A stretch of 45,528 nucleotides of DNA, from positions 1 to 45,528 of the forward strand of contig JAVBOR010000046.1 in NCBI GenBank assembly GCA_031550325.1. Reading direction: 5' to 3'. The position numbers and the translations under genes are program-made. The stretch comes from JAVBTT01 sp031550325. GTDB taxonomy: Bacteria; Bacillota; Clostridia; Oscillospirales; UBA929. Position 1 is the stretch's first letter. Each line of letters starts with the position of its first letter. A model generated the notes under the pieces. The model made no database searches and had not been told where the DNA came from. It worked only from the letters and a program-made list of their open reading frames with translations. Positions 7,726 through 15,345 of this stretch are shown here, piece by piece.

Positions 7726-9723
7726 TTATCCGCCTACAGGAACAAGGCTCTTGACGTTCCAGATTTCTGCGGTGTAGTCATAGAAAGCCGTCGCGGTGGG
7801 AATGGTCTCCATATCGAGGTTGTCTTTGTTGTAGGACAGGATGTTTTTACGCTGATACAGCGGGAACTCAATGCACTGATCCATCGCGTAGTCGAGCATT
7901 TCGGCCACGAGATCCTTGCGCTCTTTGAGGTCAATGGTCTGGACAATGGTCTCCAGGTATTCGTCCATCTTGGCGTCTTTGTAGCGATAACGGTTCTGGC
8001 CGCCCGTGGAGTGGAACTGCGAGGTCTTGTCGCAATCGTACACGGAGCCCCAGGCCATGATCCACATGTCGGCGGTGCCGTCGTTCATCGCGCCCTGCAG
8101 AACGTTGAAGTCAACGTCCTGAATCTGGAGCTCGGCGCCCAGCGCTTCCATGTCAGTTGCCGCCTGAACAAGCATAGCGTACGCAGGGTGCTCGCCCTTG
8201 CCCGAACCGCCGATATAGCAGTTAAGAACAAGCTGCTTGCCCGAGTTGTCCACGAGCTTGCCGCCCTGGTTGGTGTAGCCGGCTTCGGTGAAGAACTCCA
8301 GGGCTTTGTCACGGCTGTACTCATAGTAGGGTTTGGCGTCGGCCGGATACTCGGCCACGACGGTGGTCATCGGACGCTCAATGACGTGGGCGATCTTGGT
8401 GCCGTAGTAACCCTCGACAGAAGGCTGACGGTTCATCAGGCTCCAAACGCCCTTGCGCACGCTCAGGGGCACACGCTCGGTGTTCATCGCGAGATAGCCG
8501 TAGCCCGCGTTGTCCAGCAGGTCGTAACGGACATTGGTCATGCCGTCGAGAGTTGTGACGTTCTCTTTGTTGCCGGTGGGGTTGGCGATGTCAATCGTGC
8601 CCGAGGCCAAGCTGGAGAGAATGTCGCTCTGGGGGATATACTGCCAGCGCACGGTGCCGGTTCTCGGCGCGCCGAGAAAGAAGTCGTTGTTGGCGGTGCA
8701 GGTGGCGATATTATCCGCGAAGCCCTGCCAAATATACGGGCCGGAGCCGACAGGATTCATATTGGCCAGGATTTTGCTGACATCGCCCTTCTGGTAATCG
8801 CCGTAATAGGATTTCGGCACCAAGTTTCCGAAGCCGTTCTTGGTGGTCAGGCCGCGGGAAGCATAGATGTCGATCTTGGTGTACTTAATGGTGCAGGTGT
8901 AGTCGTCGACTCTGGTGATGCCCGTAATGGTGGGCACTGTAATGCCGTCGTCCAGGTTTCCGAACGCGTAATCCGCTTTCAGCTTCTCCAGGAACCAGGT
9001 CTCGGTGTCGTAGGCGTCGCGGTAGAGGTCGTATTCGATCTTCGTGGTGAGCTCAAGCACGGCGTCGGCGTTCGAGGCGTCAATTTCGCCCAGCTCAGTG
9101 GCGTACGGCTCGCCCTCGCCGGCGATATACTCGGAAAAGTATTCAACGTCGCCGTCCCACCAGCCGTCAAGGTTGGTGCCCTTGGCATAGGTCAAAAAGT
9201 CTTCAAACGAAATGGTCTCGGTGGAGTATTTTTCTCCGGCCTCAGTCTCAAAACCTGCGATGGTCGTCGAGTAGTTGGGGTCGTCGTAGTAGTACTCCTT
9301 GACACCTTCGATGTCGGAGCTCAGCATTTGCAGCGGGCCTGTGTTGCTGGGATCGGCGCATACATACAGGAAATAGATGTAGTCGTCGATGGTGACAGGA
9401 TCGCCGGTGGTGAACTTCATGTTCTTCTTCAGTGTAATGGTGTACAGTACGGTGCCGTCGTCCTTTTCTTCGGTCTTGATCGAGCCGCCGAAATCTTCGA
9501 GTTCGTTTTTGTCGTTGATGCTGCAGATGGAGGTAAAGATCTGGTCAACCACCTGGTGGTCATACGCGCTCTCCACGAGGAACGGGTTCCATTTTTCTTC
9601 GAATGTGGCATCGACACCAACAACCAGAATGGTGTCTTCGGCTTCCTTGTTCTTTGTGTTGCATGCTGTGAGCGTGAACAAAGCAACAGCGGCCAAGAGC
9701 AAAGCGATAAGGCGTTTGGTCAT
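7726..9723 (-). CDS. oppA: Peptide ABC importer substrate-binding lipoprotein, OppA/DppA type
   Basis: This is an extracytoplasmic solute-binding protein of family 5 (SBP_bac_5), 665 aa. The N-terminus has a signal peptide (MTKRLIALLLAAVALF) and a lipobox ending in LTAC, so the mature protein is a lipoprotein anchored at the Cys. The sequence VGVDATFEEKWNPFL and later TMAWGSVYD-type segments fit the family, which binds peptides or related ligands. It is somewhat longer than a typical OppA (about 540-600 aa). The ATG at 9723 follows TAGGAGGAG. It is the first gene of the operon, with its promoter at 9891-9919. Confidence 0.94.
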   Translation of the reverse strand: MTKRLIALLLAAVALFTLTACNTKNKEAEDTILVVGVDATFEEKWNPFLVESAYDHQVVDQIFTSICSINDKNELEDFGGSIKTEEKDDGTVLYTITLKKNMKFTTGDPVTIDDYIYFLYVCADPSNTGPLQMLSSDIEGVKEYYYDDPNYSTTIAGFETEAGEKYSTETISFEDFLTYAKGTNLDGWWDGDVEYFSEYIAGEGEPYATELGEIDASNADAVLELTTKIEYDLYRDAYDTETWFLEKLKADYAFGNLDDGITVPTITGITRVDDYTCTIKYTKIDIYASRGLTTKNGFGNLVPKSYYGDYQKGDVSKILANMNPVGSGPYIWQGFADNIATCTANNDFFLGAPRTGTVRWQYIPQSDILSSLASGTIDIANPTGNKENVTTLDGMTNVRYDLLDNAGYGYLAMNTERVPLSVRKGVWSLMNRQPSVEGYYGTKIAHVIERPMTTVVAEYPADAKPYYEYSRDKALEFFTEAGYTNQGGKLVDNSGKQLVLNCYIGGSGKGEHPAYAMLVQAATDMEALGAELQIQDVDFNVLQGAMNDGTADMWIMAWGSVYDCDKTSQFHSTGGQNRYRYKDAKMDEYLETIVQTIDLKERKDLVAEMLDYAMDQCIEFPLYQRKNILSYNKDNLDMETIPTATAFYDYTAEIWNVKSLVPVGG

Positions 9724-10129
9724 TTTTACTCCTCCTAAATGGTTTTTTGTGTATTGCACCGCGAACGCCGGAAAGGCATCGCACAAAGTCCCCCATTCTC
9801 TTTTTCAGTGGTCCTCCGTGAAACGCTTCCTTTGCCCGCTTGCACCCGACGTTCCCCGCTGCAGGCGAAGCACAGGGAGATGTCGACAATATTATAGCGC
9901 ACTGGGAAACATTATTCAATACCAAAAGTGATTACAAAGCGTAATTCTCGAAATTTGGTCAAAAAGACTGTCAAAAAGGGAAAAAAGTACCGTAGATTTG
10001 CAAAAACCACTTGGTAACGTTTTGCCGGCGGAAATCCGCAAAAGTGTTGCGGGAGAGAGAAAACGCAGGTTCCTGGCATAAAGCGACGCATGCAAACGCC
10101 GGCAGACAAACCGCGGCGAGCTGCGCTGC
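9724..10129. other. Non-coding leader and upstream region of oppA
   Basis: About 400 bases without a credible gene. The oppA promoter is at 9891-9919, leaving a transcribed leader of about 160 nt in which I see no strong terminator or known riboswitch. The part from 9930 to 10129 is AT-richer with short A-runs and no recognisable feature. Confidence 0.6.
9891..9919 (-). promoter_or_regulatory. Sigma-A promoter of the opp operon
   Basis: On the minus strand TTGAAT (9914-9919) and TATAAT (9891-9896) are separated by 17 bases. The -10 matches the consensus fully. Confidence 0.8.
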
Positions 10130-10470
10130 TGTCAAAGAACCTTTGGTTCTTTGACAAAACGAGGGCAGGATCAAACCGCTGAGGCGGTTTGCAGGGAAAC
10201 GGTTTCAAGAAATGAATTCCCGAAACCGTTGTGGTTCCTATTTTTTCTGGATTCAGTCCAGCAAGAACCTGCCGCCTGCGGCGTCAGGCTCGACGCGAAT
10301 CCAGGAAAAGGACGAAGGCGCAAAGCTTTTTTTTGTCAGTCTGCTGACGCCGAAGGCGTCAGGCCAGCTTGTAGACAAACCGGAGCTTTGTCTACAAAAC
10401 GATGAATAGTGAGGCCCTGTGGAGCCTCACAAAGAAAGGCTTTCCCGGAATGAATCCGTGAAAGCCTCAG
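10130..10470. repeat. Intergenic mosaic repeat, copy B (most complete)
   Basis: In order this copy holds: hairpin m1 (10130-10156, arms of 12 bp, TGTCAAAGAACC); m2 (10172-10191, CAAACCGC/GCGGTTTG); m3 (10198-10230, AACGGTTTC/GAAACCGTT); the core (10243-10309), closed by GAATCCAG-type arms; m5 (10369-10397, TTGTAGACAAA/TTTGTCTACAA); and a second m3 (10437-10467, AGGCTTTC/GAAAGCCT). Bases 10254-10315 are the exact reverse complement of 32234-32295. It lies 3' of cheD. Confidence 0.85.
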
Positions 10471-10519
10471 GCTGTCAATAAACCAAAGGGTTCTTTGGCG
10501 GGGCGAGGGGAATGGGGGC

Positions 10520-11005
10520 TTATGGTCTGAGGCCGAAGCCGGTGCGCAGCATCATCGGGCGCCTGATAACCTCCACGATGCCAGACGACACATAGGCTAC
10601 GAGCGTCCGGCTCTCTGTGCCGCCCGTATCGACGTCAGAGTAAACAAGACCCAGGCGGCGCAGGGCCTGCTTGACCGTTAAGACGTTCTTTTCCCCGATG
10701 CGGAAACAGTCTCCCTCGCCGCGCGCGGCAATCCCGCCGTACAGGGAAACGAGCAGCTCGCTCTTGATGACGCCAAACTTGGAAATCATCTCGCGCATCA
10801 GGTGTTCAGGCGCCGTGTCGGCATAGCGGCTGGGCTGGTCCAGCATGGCGCGGGTGCTGGGCAGCTGGATATGCGCCATGCCCATCACGCGTTTGCGCAT
10901 GCTGTAATAGACCAGACCGACACAGGTGGACAGCGCGAATGTTTTGATGACATCGGACTGATCGCCCGCAACCGCAAAGCCACCGATCCCAACAATATAT
11001 TCCAT
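10520..11005 (-). CDS. cheD: Chemoreceptor glutamine deamidase CheD
   Basis: CheD (161 aa) deamidates receptor glutamines and, in Bacillus-type systems, interacts with CheC to tune adaptation. The catalytic Cys is visible in LSTCVGLVYY (Cys27), the His in MAHIQLPS (His45) and a conserved Thr/Ser nearby. The N-terminus IVGIGGFAVA is typical. It is the last gene of a cheR-cheB-cheD operon, 14 bases after cheB. No cheA, cheW, cheC or receptor gene lies in the window. Confidence 0.92.
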   Translation of the reverse strand: MEYIVGIGGFAVAGDQSDVIKTFALSTCVGLVYYSMRKRVMGMAHIQLPSTRAMLDQPSRYADTAPEHLMREMISKFGVIKSELLVSLYGGIAARGEGDCFRIGEKNVLTVKQALRRLGLVYSDVDTGGTESRTLVAYVSSGIVEVIRRPMMLRTGFGLRP

Positions 11006-11019
11006 ACGGTACCCTTCCG

Positions 11020-12075
11020 CTACCTGTGAAGGTCTTTGACATACTTCATCAAAACCGACGCAACGCTGTCGAGCGCGACCTGACGCACCACCGCGCCCCG
11101 CTCGAAGGCCTCGCGGGGCATGCCGTACACCACGCTGGAGCGTTCATCCTGGCCAATGGTAAAGCAGCCCTTTTTGCGCATGGCGAGCAGCCCGTTAGCG
11201 CCGTCCGCGCCCATTCCTGTGAGAATAATGCCAACGGCCTCGCTGCCGGACGCGGCCTTGGCCACGGAATTGAAGAGGACATCGACAGACGGGCTGTGCC
11301 CGTTCACCTTTTCTCCGGCAACCAGCCGCACGCAAAAGCCCGTCCCGCGCCGGTGCACCTCGGTGTGCTGCGCGCCGCCCGGCGCGATCAGCACAAGCCC
11401 GCGCTCAATGGCGTCGCCGTCCTTGGCCTCGCGTACACGCATCACGCAGTCGCGATCCAGGCTCTCGGCATACATGCGGGTAAAGTCGGCGGGCATATGC
11501 TGAACAACAATCATGCCCGGGATATCGGCGGGCAGCGCCTTGAGAATTTTGGTGGTGCTTTGGGTGCCGCCGGTGGATGCGCCCAGCGCAATCAGGCCCT
11601 GAAACGCGTAACTGTGATCCGTGGAGGTCGCCGGTATGGAAGCCTGCCGCGCCGGCGCGTGCGGTGACTGCAAGTGCTTAAAGCCGCTGGCCGCCTGAAT
11701 GCGGCGCGTGAGATCCTGAACAAAGTGCTGCAGCCCTTCGGGTGTGCGGTTGGCGGGCTTGGGCAAAAAATCGGCGGCGCCCGCGCGCAGGGCCTCCTGT
11801 GCAGCGCCCACAAACGAAGAGACAACCACAACCGGAACCTTCCACTGCGGCAGCAGAACCTTCAGAAAGTCCAGCCCGTTCATATAGGGCATTTCAATGT
11901 CGAGGGTGATCACATCGGGGCGCACGTCAAGGATTTTGTCGCGGGCTTCATATGGATCAAATGCCTCGCCAACCACCTCAATGCTGGGGCATTGAGAAAT
12001 TCCTTTAATAATGGTGGCCCTGAAAAACATGGAGTCGTCCACAACGAGAACTCTGATCTTCCCTCCGCGGTCCAC
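11020..12075 (-). CDS. cheB: Chemotaxis response regulator and methylesterase CheB
   Basis: CheB removes methyl groups from chemoreceptors after phosphorylation by CheA. The 351-aa protein has an N-terminal receiver domain (IRVLVVDDS near residue 5, phospho-Asp in VITLDIEMP) and a C-terminal methylesterase domain. The catalytic triad is visible: Ser in LGASTGGTQS, His in VVQHMPADF and Asp in GMGADGANG. The start is the GTG at 12075, four bases after the cheR stop and preceded by AAAGGATG. Longer in-frame starts would lie inside cheR. Confidence 0.94.
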   Translation of the reverse strand: MDRGGKIRVLVVDDSMFFRATIIKGISQCPSIEVVGEAFDPYEARDKILDVRPDVITLDIEMPYMNGLDFLKVLLPQWKVPVVVVSSFVGAAQEALRAGAADFLPKPANRTPEGLQHFVQDLTRRIQAASGFKHLQSPHAPARQASIPATSTDHSYAFQGLIALGASTGGTQSTTKILKALPADIPGMIVVQHMPADFTRMYAESLDRDCVMRVREAKDGDAIERGLVLIAPGGAQHTEVHRRGTGFCVRLVAGEKVNGHSPSVDVLFNSVAKAASGSEAVGIILTGMGADGANGLLAMRKKGCFTIGQDERSSVVYGMPREAFERGAVVRQVALDSVASVLMKYVKDLHR

Positions 12076-12079
12076 GGTA

Positions 12080-12901
12080 TCATCCTTTCCGGTAGATAGA
12101 TGGCTGGACAAAGGTAAAGCGCGTATCACCCTTGCTGATGCTCTCGGAAAGCCCGATAAACAGATAGCCGCCCGGCTCCAGCACGTCATAAAACCGCTCC
12201 ACGAGCGCGTTCCTCGTGGTTCGGTTGAAGTATATCATGACATTGCGGCAGAAAATAATGTGAAACTTCTTTTTAAAGGGGAGCGAAGTCTCCATCAGAT
12301 TGAAACTGCGGAAAATGACCTCTTTGCTGAGCTCGCCGATGACCTTAAAGTGACCGGGCCCGGCGGGCGTGAAGTACCGCTTCTTCCAGGCGTCGGGAAG
12401 CTTTGTCAGCCGCTCTTCGGGGTAAATGGCCTCCTTGGCCATCAAAAGTACCTGAGGAGAAATATCGGTGGCCAAAATGCGCGTGTCCCAGCTGTGCTTG
12501 CTCTGACCAAAGAAGTTGTCATAGACCATGGCCGTGGTGTAGGGCTCCTCCCCGGAGGAACAGCCGGCGCTCCAGGTGCGCAGATCCTTTTGGGGAAGCG
12601 TGCGCACAAGTTCGGGCAAAACGCTGCTCAGCAGAAAATCGTAGTGCTGCTCTTCGCGCATAAAATACGTGTAGTTGGTTGTCAGCCGGGTGACAAGCGT
12701 TTTGGCTTCCTCGCCTGTCCTGTCGTTGACCACGTACTGAAAATACTCCGCTAACGAAGAGAACCCCTTCTGGGTGAGCACGCTCCAAAGACGCCCCTCC
12801 ACAAGAGTAAACTTCTGCTCGAGGTTGATTCCGTAATTGCTGCGCATGTAGTGAACCAGCTGCATAAACTCGTCTTGCTTCATTTTTTCCATGTCAATCA
12901 T
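12080..12901 (-). CDS. cheR: Chemotaxis protein methyltransferase CheR
   Basis: CheR methylates glutamates of chemoreceptors using SAM (273 aa). It has an N-terminal helical CheR_N region (residues about 10-65) and a Rossmann methyltransferase domain with WSAGCSSGEEPYT and FCRNVMIYFN, both hallmark CheR segments. The ATG at 12901 follows GGGGAGAAGAAAGA; upstream in-frame codons lack an SD. It leads the cheRBD operon; the promoter and an 18-bp palindrome lie just upstream. Confidence 0.95.
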   Translation of the reverse strand: MIDMEKMKQDEFMQLVHYMRSNYGINLEQKFTLVEGRLWSVLTQKGFSSLAEYFQYVVNDRTGEEAKTLVTRLTTNYTYFMREEQHYDFLLSSVLPELVRTLPQKDLRTWSAGCSSGEEPYTTAMVYDNFFGQSKHSWDTRILATDISPQVLLMAKEAIYPEERLTKLPDAWKKRYFTPAGPGHFKVIGELSKEVIFRSFNLMETSLPFKKKFHIIFCRNVMIYFNRTTRNALVERFYDVLEPGGYLFIGLSESISKGDTRFTFVQPSIYRKG

Positions 12902-12964
12902 TCTTTCTTCTCCCCGCCCCGCACAAAAAAGTCGAAACAGAGGTGCCCGCGGTACCAGGGAAAC

Positions 12965-12982
12965 ATGAAAACATGTTTTCAT
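12965..12982. promoter_or_regulatory. 18-bp perfect palindrome at the cheR transcription start (operator candidate)
   Basis: ATGAAAACATGTTTTCAT is its own reverse complement. It lies 4 to 21 bases downstream of the -10 element of the cheR promoter and so covers the expected transcription start, a classic repressor position. I do not recognise the cognate regulator. Confidence 0.5.
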
Positions 12983-12985
12983 ATT

Positions 12986-13014
12986 ATATTATCATGATTT
13001 TCAGTGGTTGTAAA
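12986..13014 (-). promoter_or_regulatory. Sigma-A promoter of cheRBD
   Basis: On the minus strand TTTACA (13009-13014) and TAATAT (12986-12991) are separated by 17 bases. This is a sigma-A-like promoter rather than a sigma-D motility promoter. Confidence 0.65.
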
Positions 13015-13225
13015 CCGCATAATTTCCCAAAAACTTTTGTTTGCAGAGGCAAAATGCGGGGAATGACAAGCGTGAAGGCGGGTTCCTGACATGCAAAGAT
13101 GTTTTGTTCGCAATATTTGGCGCATTTTATTAGCATATAGAGAAATAGAAAGAACAATTAACTAAAAATGCCGCACGTCCGGGCCGTTCAGGCTGTCATA
13201 GACCCTGGGCGCTTTGACAAAGCTT

Positions 13226-13260
13226 TGCGGGGTTTGCCTAAACAGTAGACAAACCCCGCA
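13226..13260. terminator. Hairpin downstream of htpG (degenerate repeat copy C)
   Basis: TGCGGGGTTTG (13226-13236) pairs with CAAACCCCGCA (13250-13260), 11 bp. It follows the htpG stop on the minus strand. The surrounding words (GTAGACAAACC, CTTTGACAAAG) resemble modules of the mosaic repeat family. Confidence 0.55.
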
Positions 13261-13360
13261 TTCGCGATTGCAAAGCAATTTCGACAAATCGACGCCGAGC
13301 GGCTTCGGGTCGGAAAAGCTTTTGTCATCAGCCTGGGACAGGAGTGCGAGGCAGCGCGTG

Positions 13361-15223
13361 TCAGCTCATCAGCGAGCAGACGTCGTCAACAAAGCTCTGG
13401 GGATCATCCATTGGCAAACCCTCCATGAGCAGGGCCTGATTGTAGAGCAGCCGGGTGTAAAACTCAAATTTCGCGCGGTCGGCCGCGTGAGCAGCCTTCA
13501 GCGCCGCGAACACATCGTGATGGGCGTTGAGCTCAAGCACCTTGTCGGCAGTGATGCCCTTTGCCTCGGGCAGCGCCGACAGCACCTTTTCCATATCGAT
13601 GGACAGGTCGCCCTGACTGGCCAGACAGACGGGATGGGTCTTGAGCCTCTGCGACACCCTGACAAGCCCGACCTTGCCGTCGAGCACCTTCTGCATGTCG
13701 TCAAACAGCGCCTTGTCCTGCTCGTCGGGCGCCTTTTCGGTCTCTTCCAGGCCGAGATCGCCGCCCGAAACATTGCGAAACTCTTTTTCCCCGTATGCGT
13801 GCAGCACCTTGATGGCAAACTCGTCGACATCCTCGGTGAGGTAGAGTATTTCAACGCCGCGGTCGGCCAGCATTTCGGTCTGGGGCATTTTGCGGATGCG
13901 GTCGACGGAGTCGCCGGTGGCGTAGTAGATATATTTCTGATCGTCTTTCATCCGGGAGACGTATTCGCCGAGCGTGACAAGCTTGTTCTCGGTGGAGGAA
14001 TAAAAGACCAGCAGATCCTGCAGCGTCTCGTTGTTCATGCCCATGCCCGTGTGCAGGCCGTACTTGAGCTGCAGGCCGAAGCTGCCGAAAAAGGTTTCAT
14101 AGGCCTCGCGCTCGTTTTGAAGCATGGACAAAAGCTCGCCGCGGATCTTGTCGCCGATCTTTTTGGCAATGAACTTCAGCTGGCGGTCATGCTGCAGCAG
14201 CTCGCGCGAGATGTTCAGCGACAGGTCGGCGGAGTCGACAAGACCCTGGACAAAGCTGAAGTGGTCGGGCAGAAGATCGGCGCACTTGTTCATGATCAGC
14301 ACGCCGTTTGAATAAAGCTCCAGGCCCTTTTCAAAGCTTTTGCTGTAATACCCGAACGGGGTCTGGGCGGGGATGTAGAGAACCGCCGTATAGCTCGTTA
14401 CGCCGTCAACAGACGTGTGGATGTGCCTGAGCGGCTTGTCAAACCCAAAATGCTTGTCCCTGTAAAAGCTGTCATAGTCCTCGTCGGTCAGCTCGTTTTT
14501 GTTCTTGCGCCAGATCGGCACCATGCTGTTCAGCGTTTCCTCTTCCCAAACGTCCTCGTATTCCTTGTCGCTTCCCTCTTTGAGGCTGCGGTGCGGAACG
14601 CTGAGCCTGATGGGGTATTTAATGAAATCAGAGTACTTTTTGACAAGCGCCTTGAGTCGGCGCTCGTCCAGAAACTGGTCATAGTCCTCATCCTCGGTGT
14701 TTGCCTTCAGGGTCAGAATGACATCGGTGCCGCGCTCGTGCTTGTCGCACGGCGCGATGGTGTACCCCTCCGAGCCCGCCGAGCGCCATTCAAAGGCGTC
14801 GCCGTCAAGCGTGCGGCTGCGCACAGCGACAAGGTCCGAGACCATAAACGCAGAGTAAAAGCCCACGCCGAACTGGCCGATGATGTCAACGCCCTCCATC
14901 GGCGCGTTATCCTTGCGAAACGTCAGCGAGCCGCTCTGCGCGATCGTGCCGAGGTTGCTCTCCAGCTCTTCGGGCGTCATGCCGACGCCGGTGTCGGAGA
15001 CGGTCAGCGTCCGGGCCTGCTTGTCGACCGTAAGTGTAACGAAAAAGCTGTCGCGCGTGAAAGGCACGGCGTCGTCGGTCAGCACGCGGTAATAGCATTT
15101 GTCCAGCGCGTCGCTCGCGTTGGAAATGAGCTCGCGGAGAAAGATCTCCTTGTGCGTGTAGATCGAGTGAATCATCAGATCGAGCAACCGCTTTGATTCG
15201 GCTTTAAACTGCTTTGTCTTCAT
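13361..15223 (-). CDS. htpG: Molecular chaperone HtpG (Hsp90 family)
   Basis: HtpG is the bacterial Hsp90, a cytoplasmic ATP-dependent chaperone (620 aa, normal length). N-terminal GHKL motifs are clear: ELISNASDALDK (about residues 32-43), DTGVGM (about 77-82) and GQFGVGFYSAFMV. The middle and C-terminal dimerisation domains are complete. The ATG at 15223 follows AGGAGAG. It appears monocistronic. Its promoter is overlapped downstream by a perfect CIRCE operator, so it is very probably repressed by HrcA, unlike htpG of Bacillus subtilis, which is outside the HrcA regulon. Confidence 0.97.
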   Translation of the reverse strand: MKTKQFKAESKRLLDLMIHSIYTHKEIFLRELISNASDALDKCYYRVLTDDAVPFTRDSFFVTLTVDKQARTLTVSDTGVGMTPEELESNLGTIAQSGSLTFRKDNAPMEGVDIIGQFGVGFYSAFMVSDLVAVRSRTLDGDAFEWRSAGSEGYTIAPCDKHERGTDVILTLKANTEDEDYDQFLDERRLKALVKKYSDFIKYPIRLSVPHRSLKEGSDKEYEDVWEEETLNSMVPIWRKNKNELTDEDYDSFYRDKHFGFDKPLRHIHTSVDGVTSYTAVLYIPAQTPFGYYSKSFEKGLELYSNGVLIMNKCADLLPDHFSFVQGLVDSADLSLNISRELLQHDRQLKFIAKKIGDKIRGELLSMLQNEREAYETFFGSFGLQLKYGLHTGMGMNNETLQDLLVFYSSTENKLVTLGEYVSRMKDDQKYIYYATGDSVDRIRKMPQTEMLADRGVEILYLTEDVDEFAIKVLHAYGEKEFRNVSGGDLGLEETEKAPDEQDKALFDDMQKVLDGKVGLVRVSQRLKTHPVCLASQGDLSIDMEKVLSALPEAKGITADKVLELNAHHDVFAALKAAHAADRAKFEFYTRLLYNQALLMEGLPMDDPQSFVDDVCSLMS

Positions 15224-15256
15224 GGACGGCCATCTCTCCTGTAAAAAGTATAGGGT

Positions 15257-15283
15257 TTAGCACTCGGAACCTGCGAGTGCTAA
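15257..15283. promoter_or_regulatory. CIRCE operator (HrcA binding site) of htpG
   Basis: TTAGCACTC (15257-15265), nine bases, then GAGTGCTAA (15275-15283). This is the exact CIRCE consensus. The palindrome extends outward (ATAGGGT/ACCCTAT). It lies directly after the -10 of the htpG promoter. Confidence 0.97.
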
Positions 15284-15288
15284 ACCCT

Positions 15289-15316
15289 ATTGTACCTCAA
15301 AAACCCAGTTTGTCAA
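15289..15316 (-). promoter_or_regulatory. Sigma-A promoter of htpG
   Basis: On the minus strand TTGACA (15311-15316) and TACAAT (15289-15294) are 16 bases apart, immediately upstream of CIRCE. Confidence 0.85.
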
Positions 15317-15345
15317 GAGGGAGAACCCGCAGCGGCGCGGCGGGG

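Larger units (their letters stand above)
12902..13225. other. Non-coding region between cheR and the htpG 3' side
   Basis: This stretch holds the cheR promoter and its palindrome (12965-13014). The remainder, from about 13020 to 13225, is AT-rich intergenic sequence in which I see no gene, tRNA or clear hairpin. Confidence 0.6.

Noticed and set aside
9912..10208. A 98-codon minus-strand frame upstream of oppA
   Set aside because: It covers the opp promoter -35 region and repeat sequence, has no SD and no conserved look.
10130..10470. Clustered hairpins considered as a CRISPR array
   Set aside because: Units differ in sequence, spacing is irregular and no cas genes are present.
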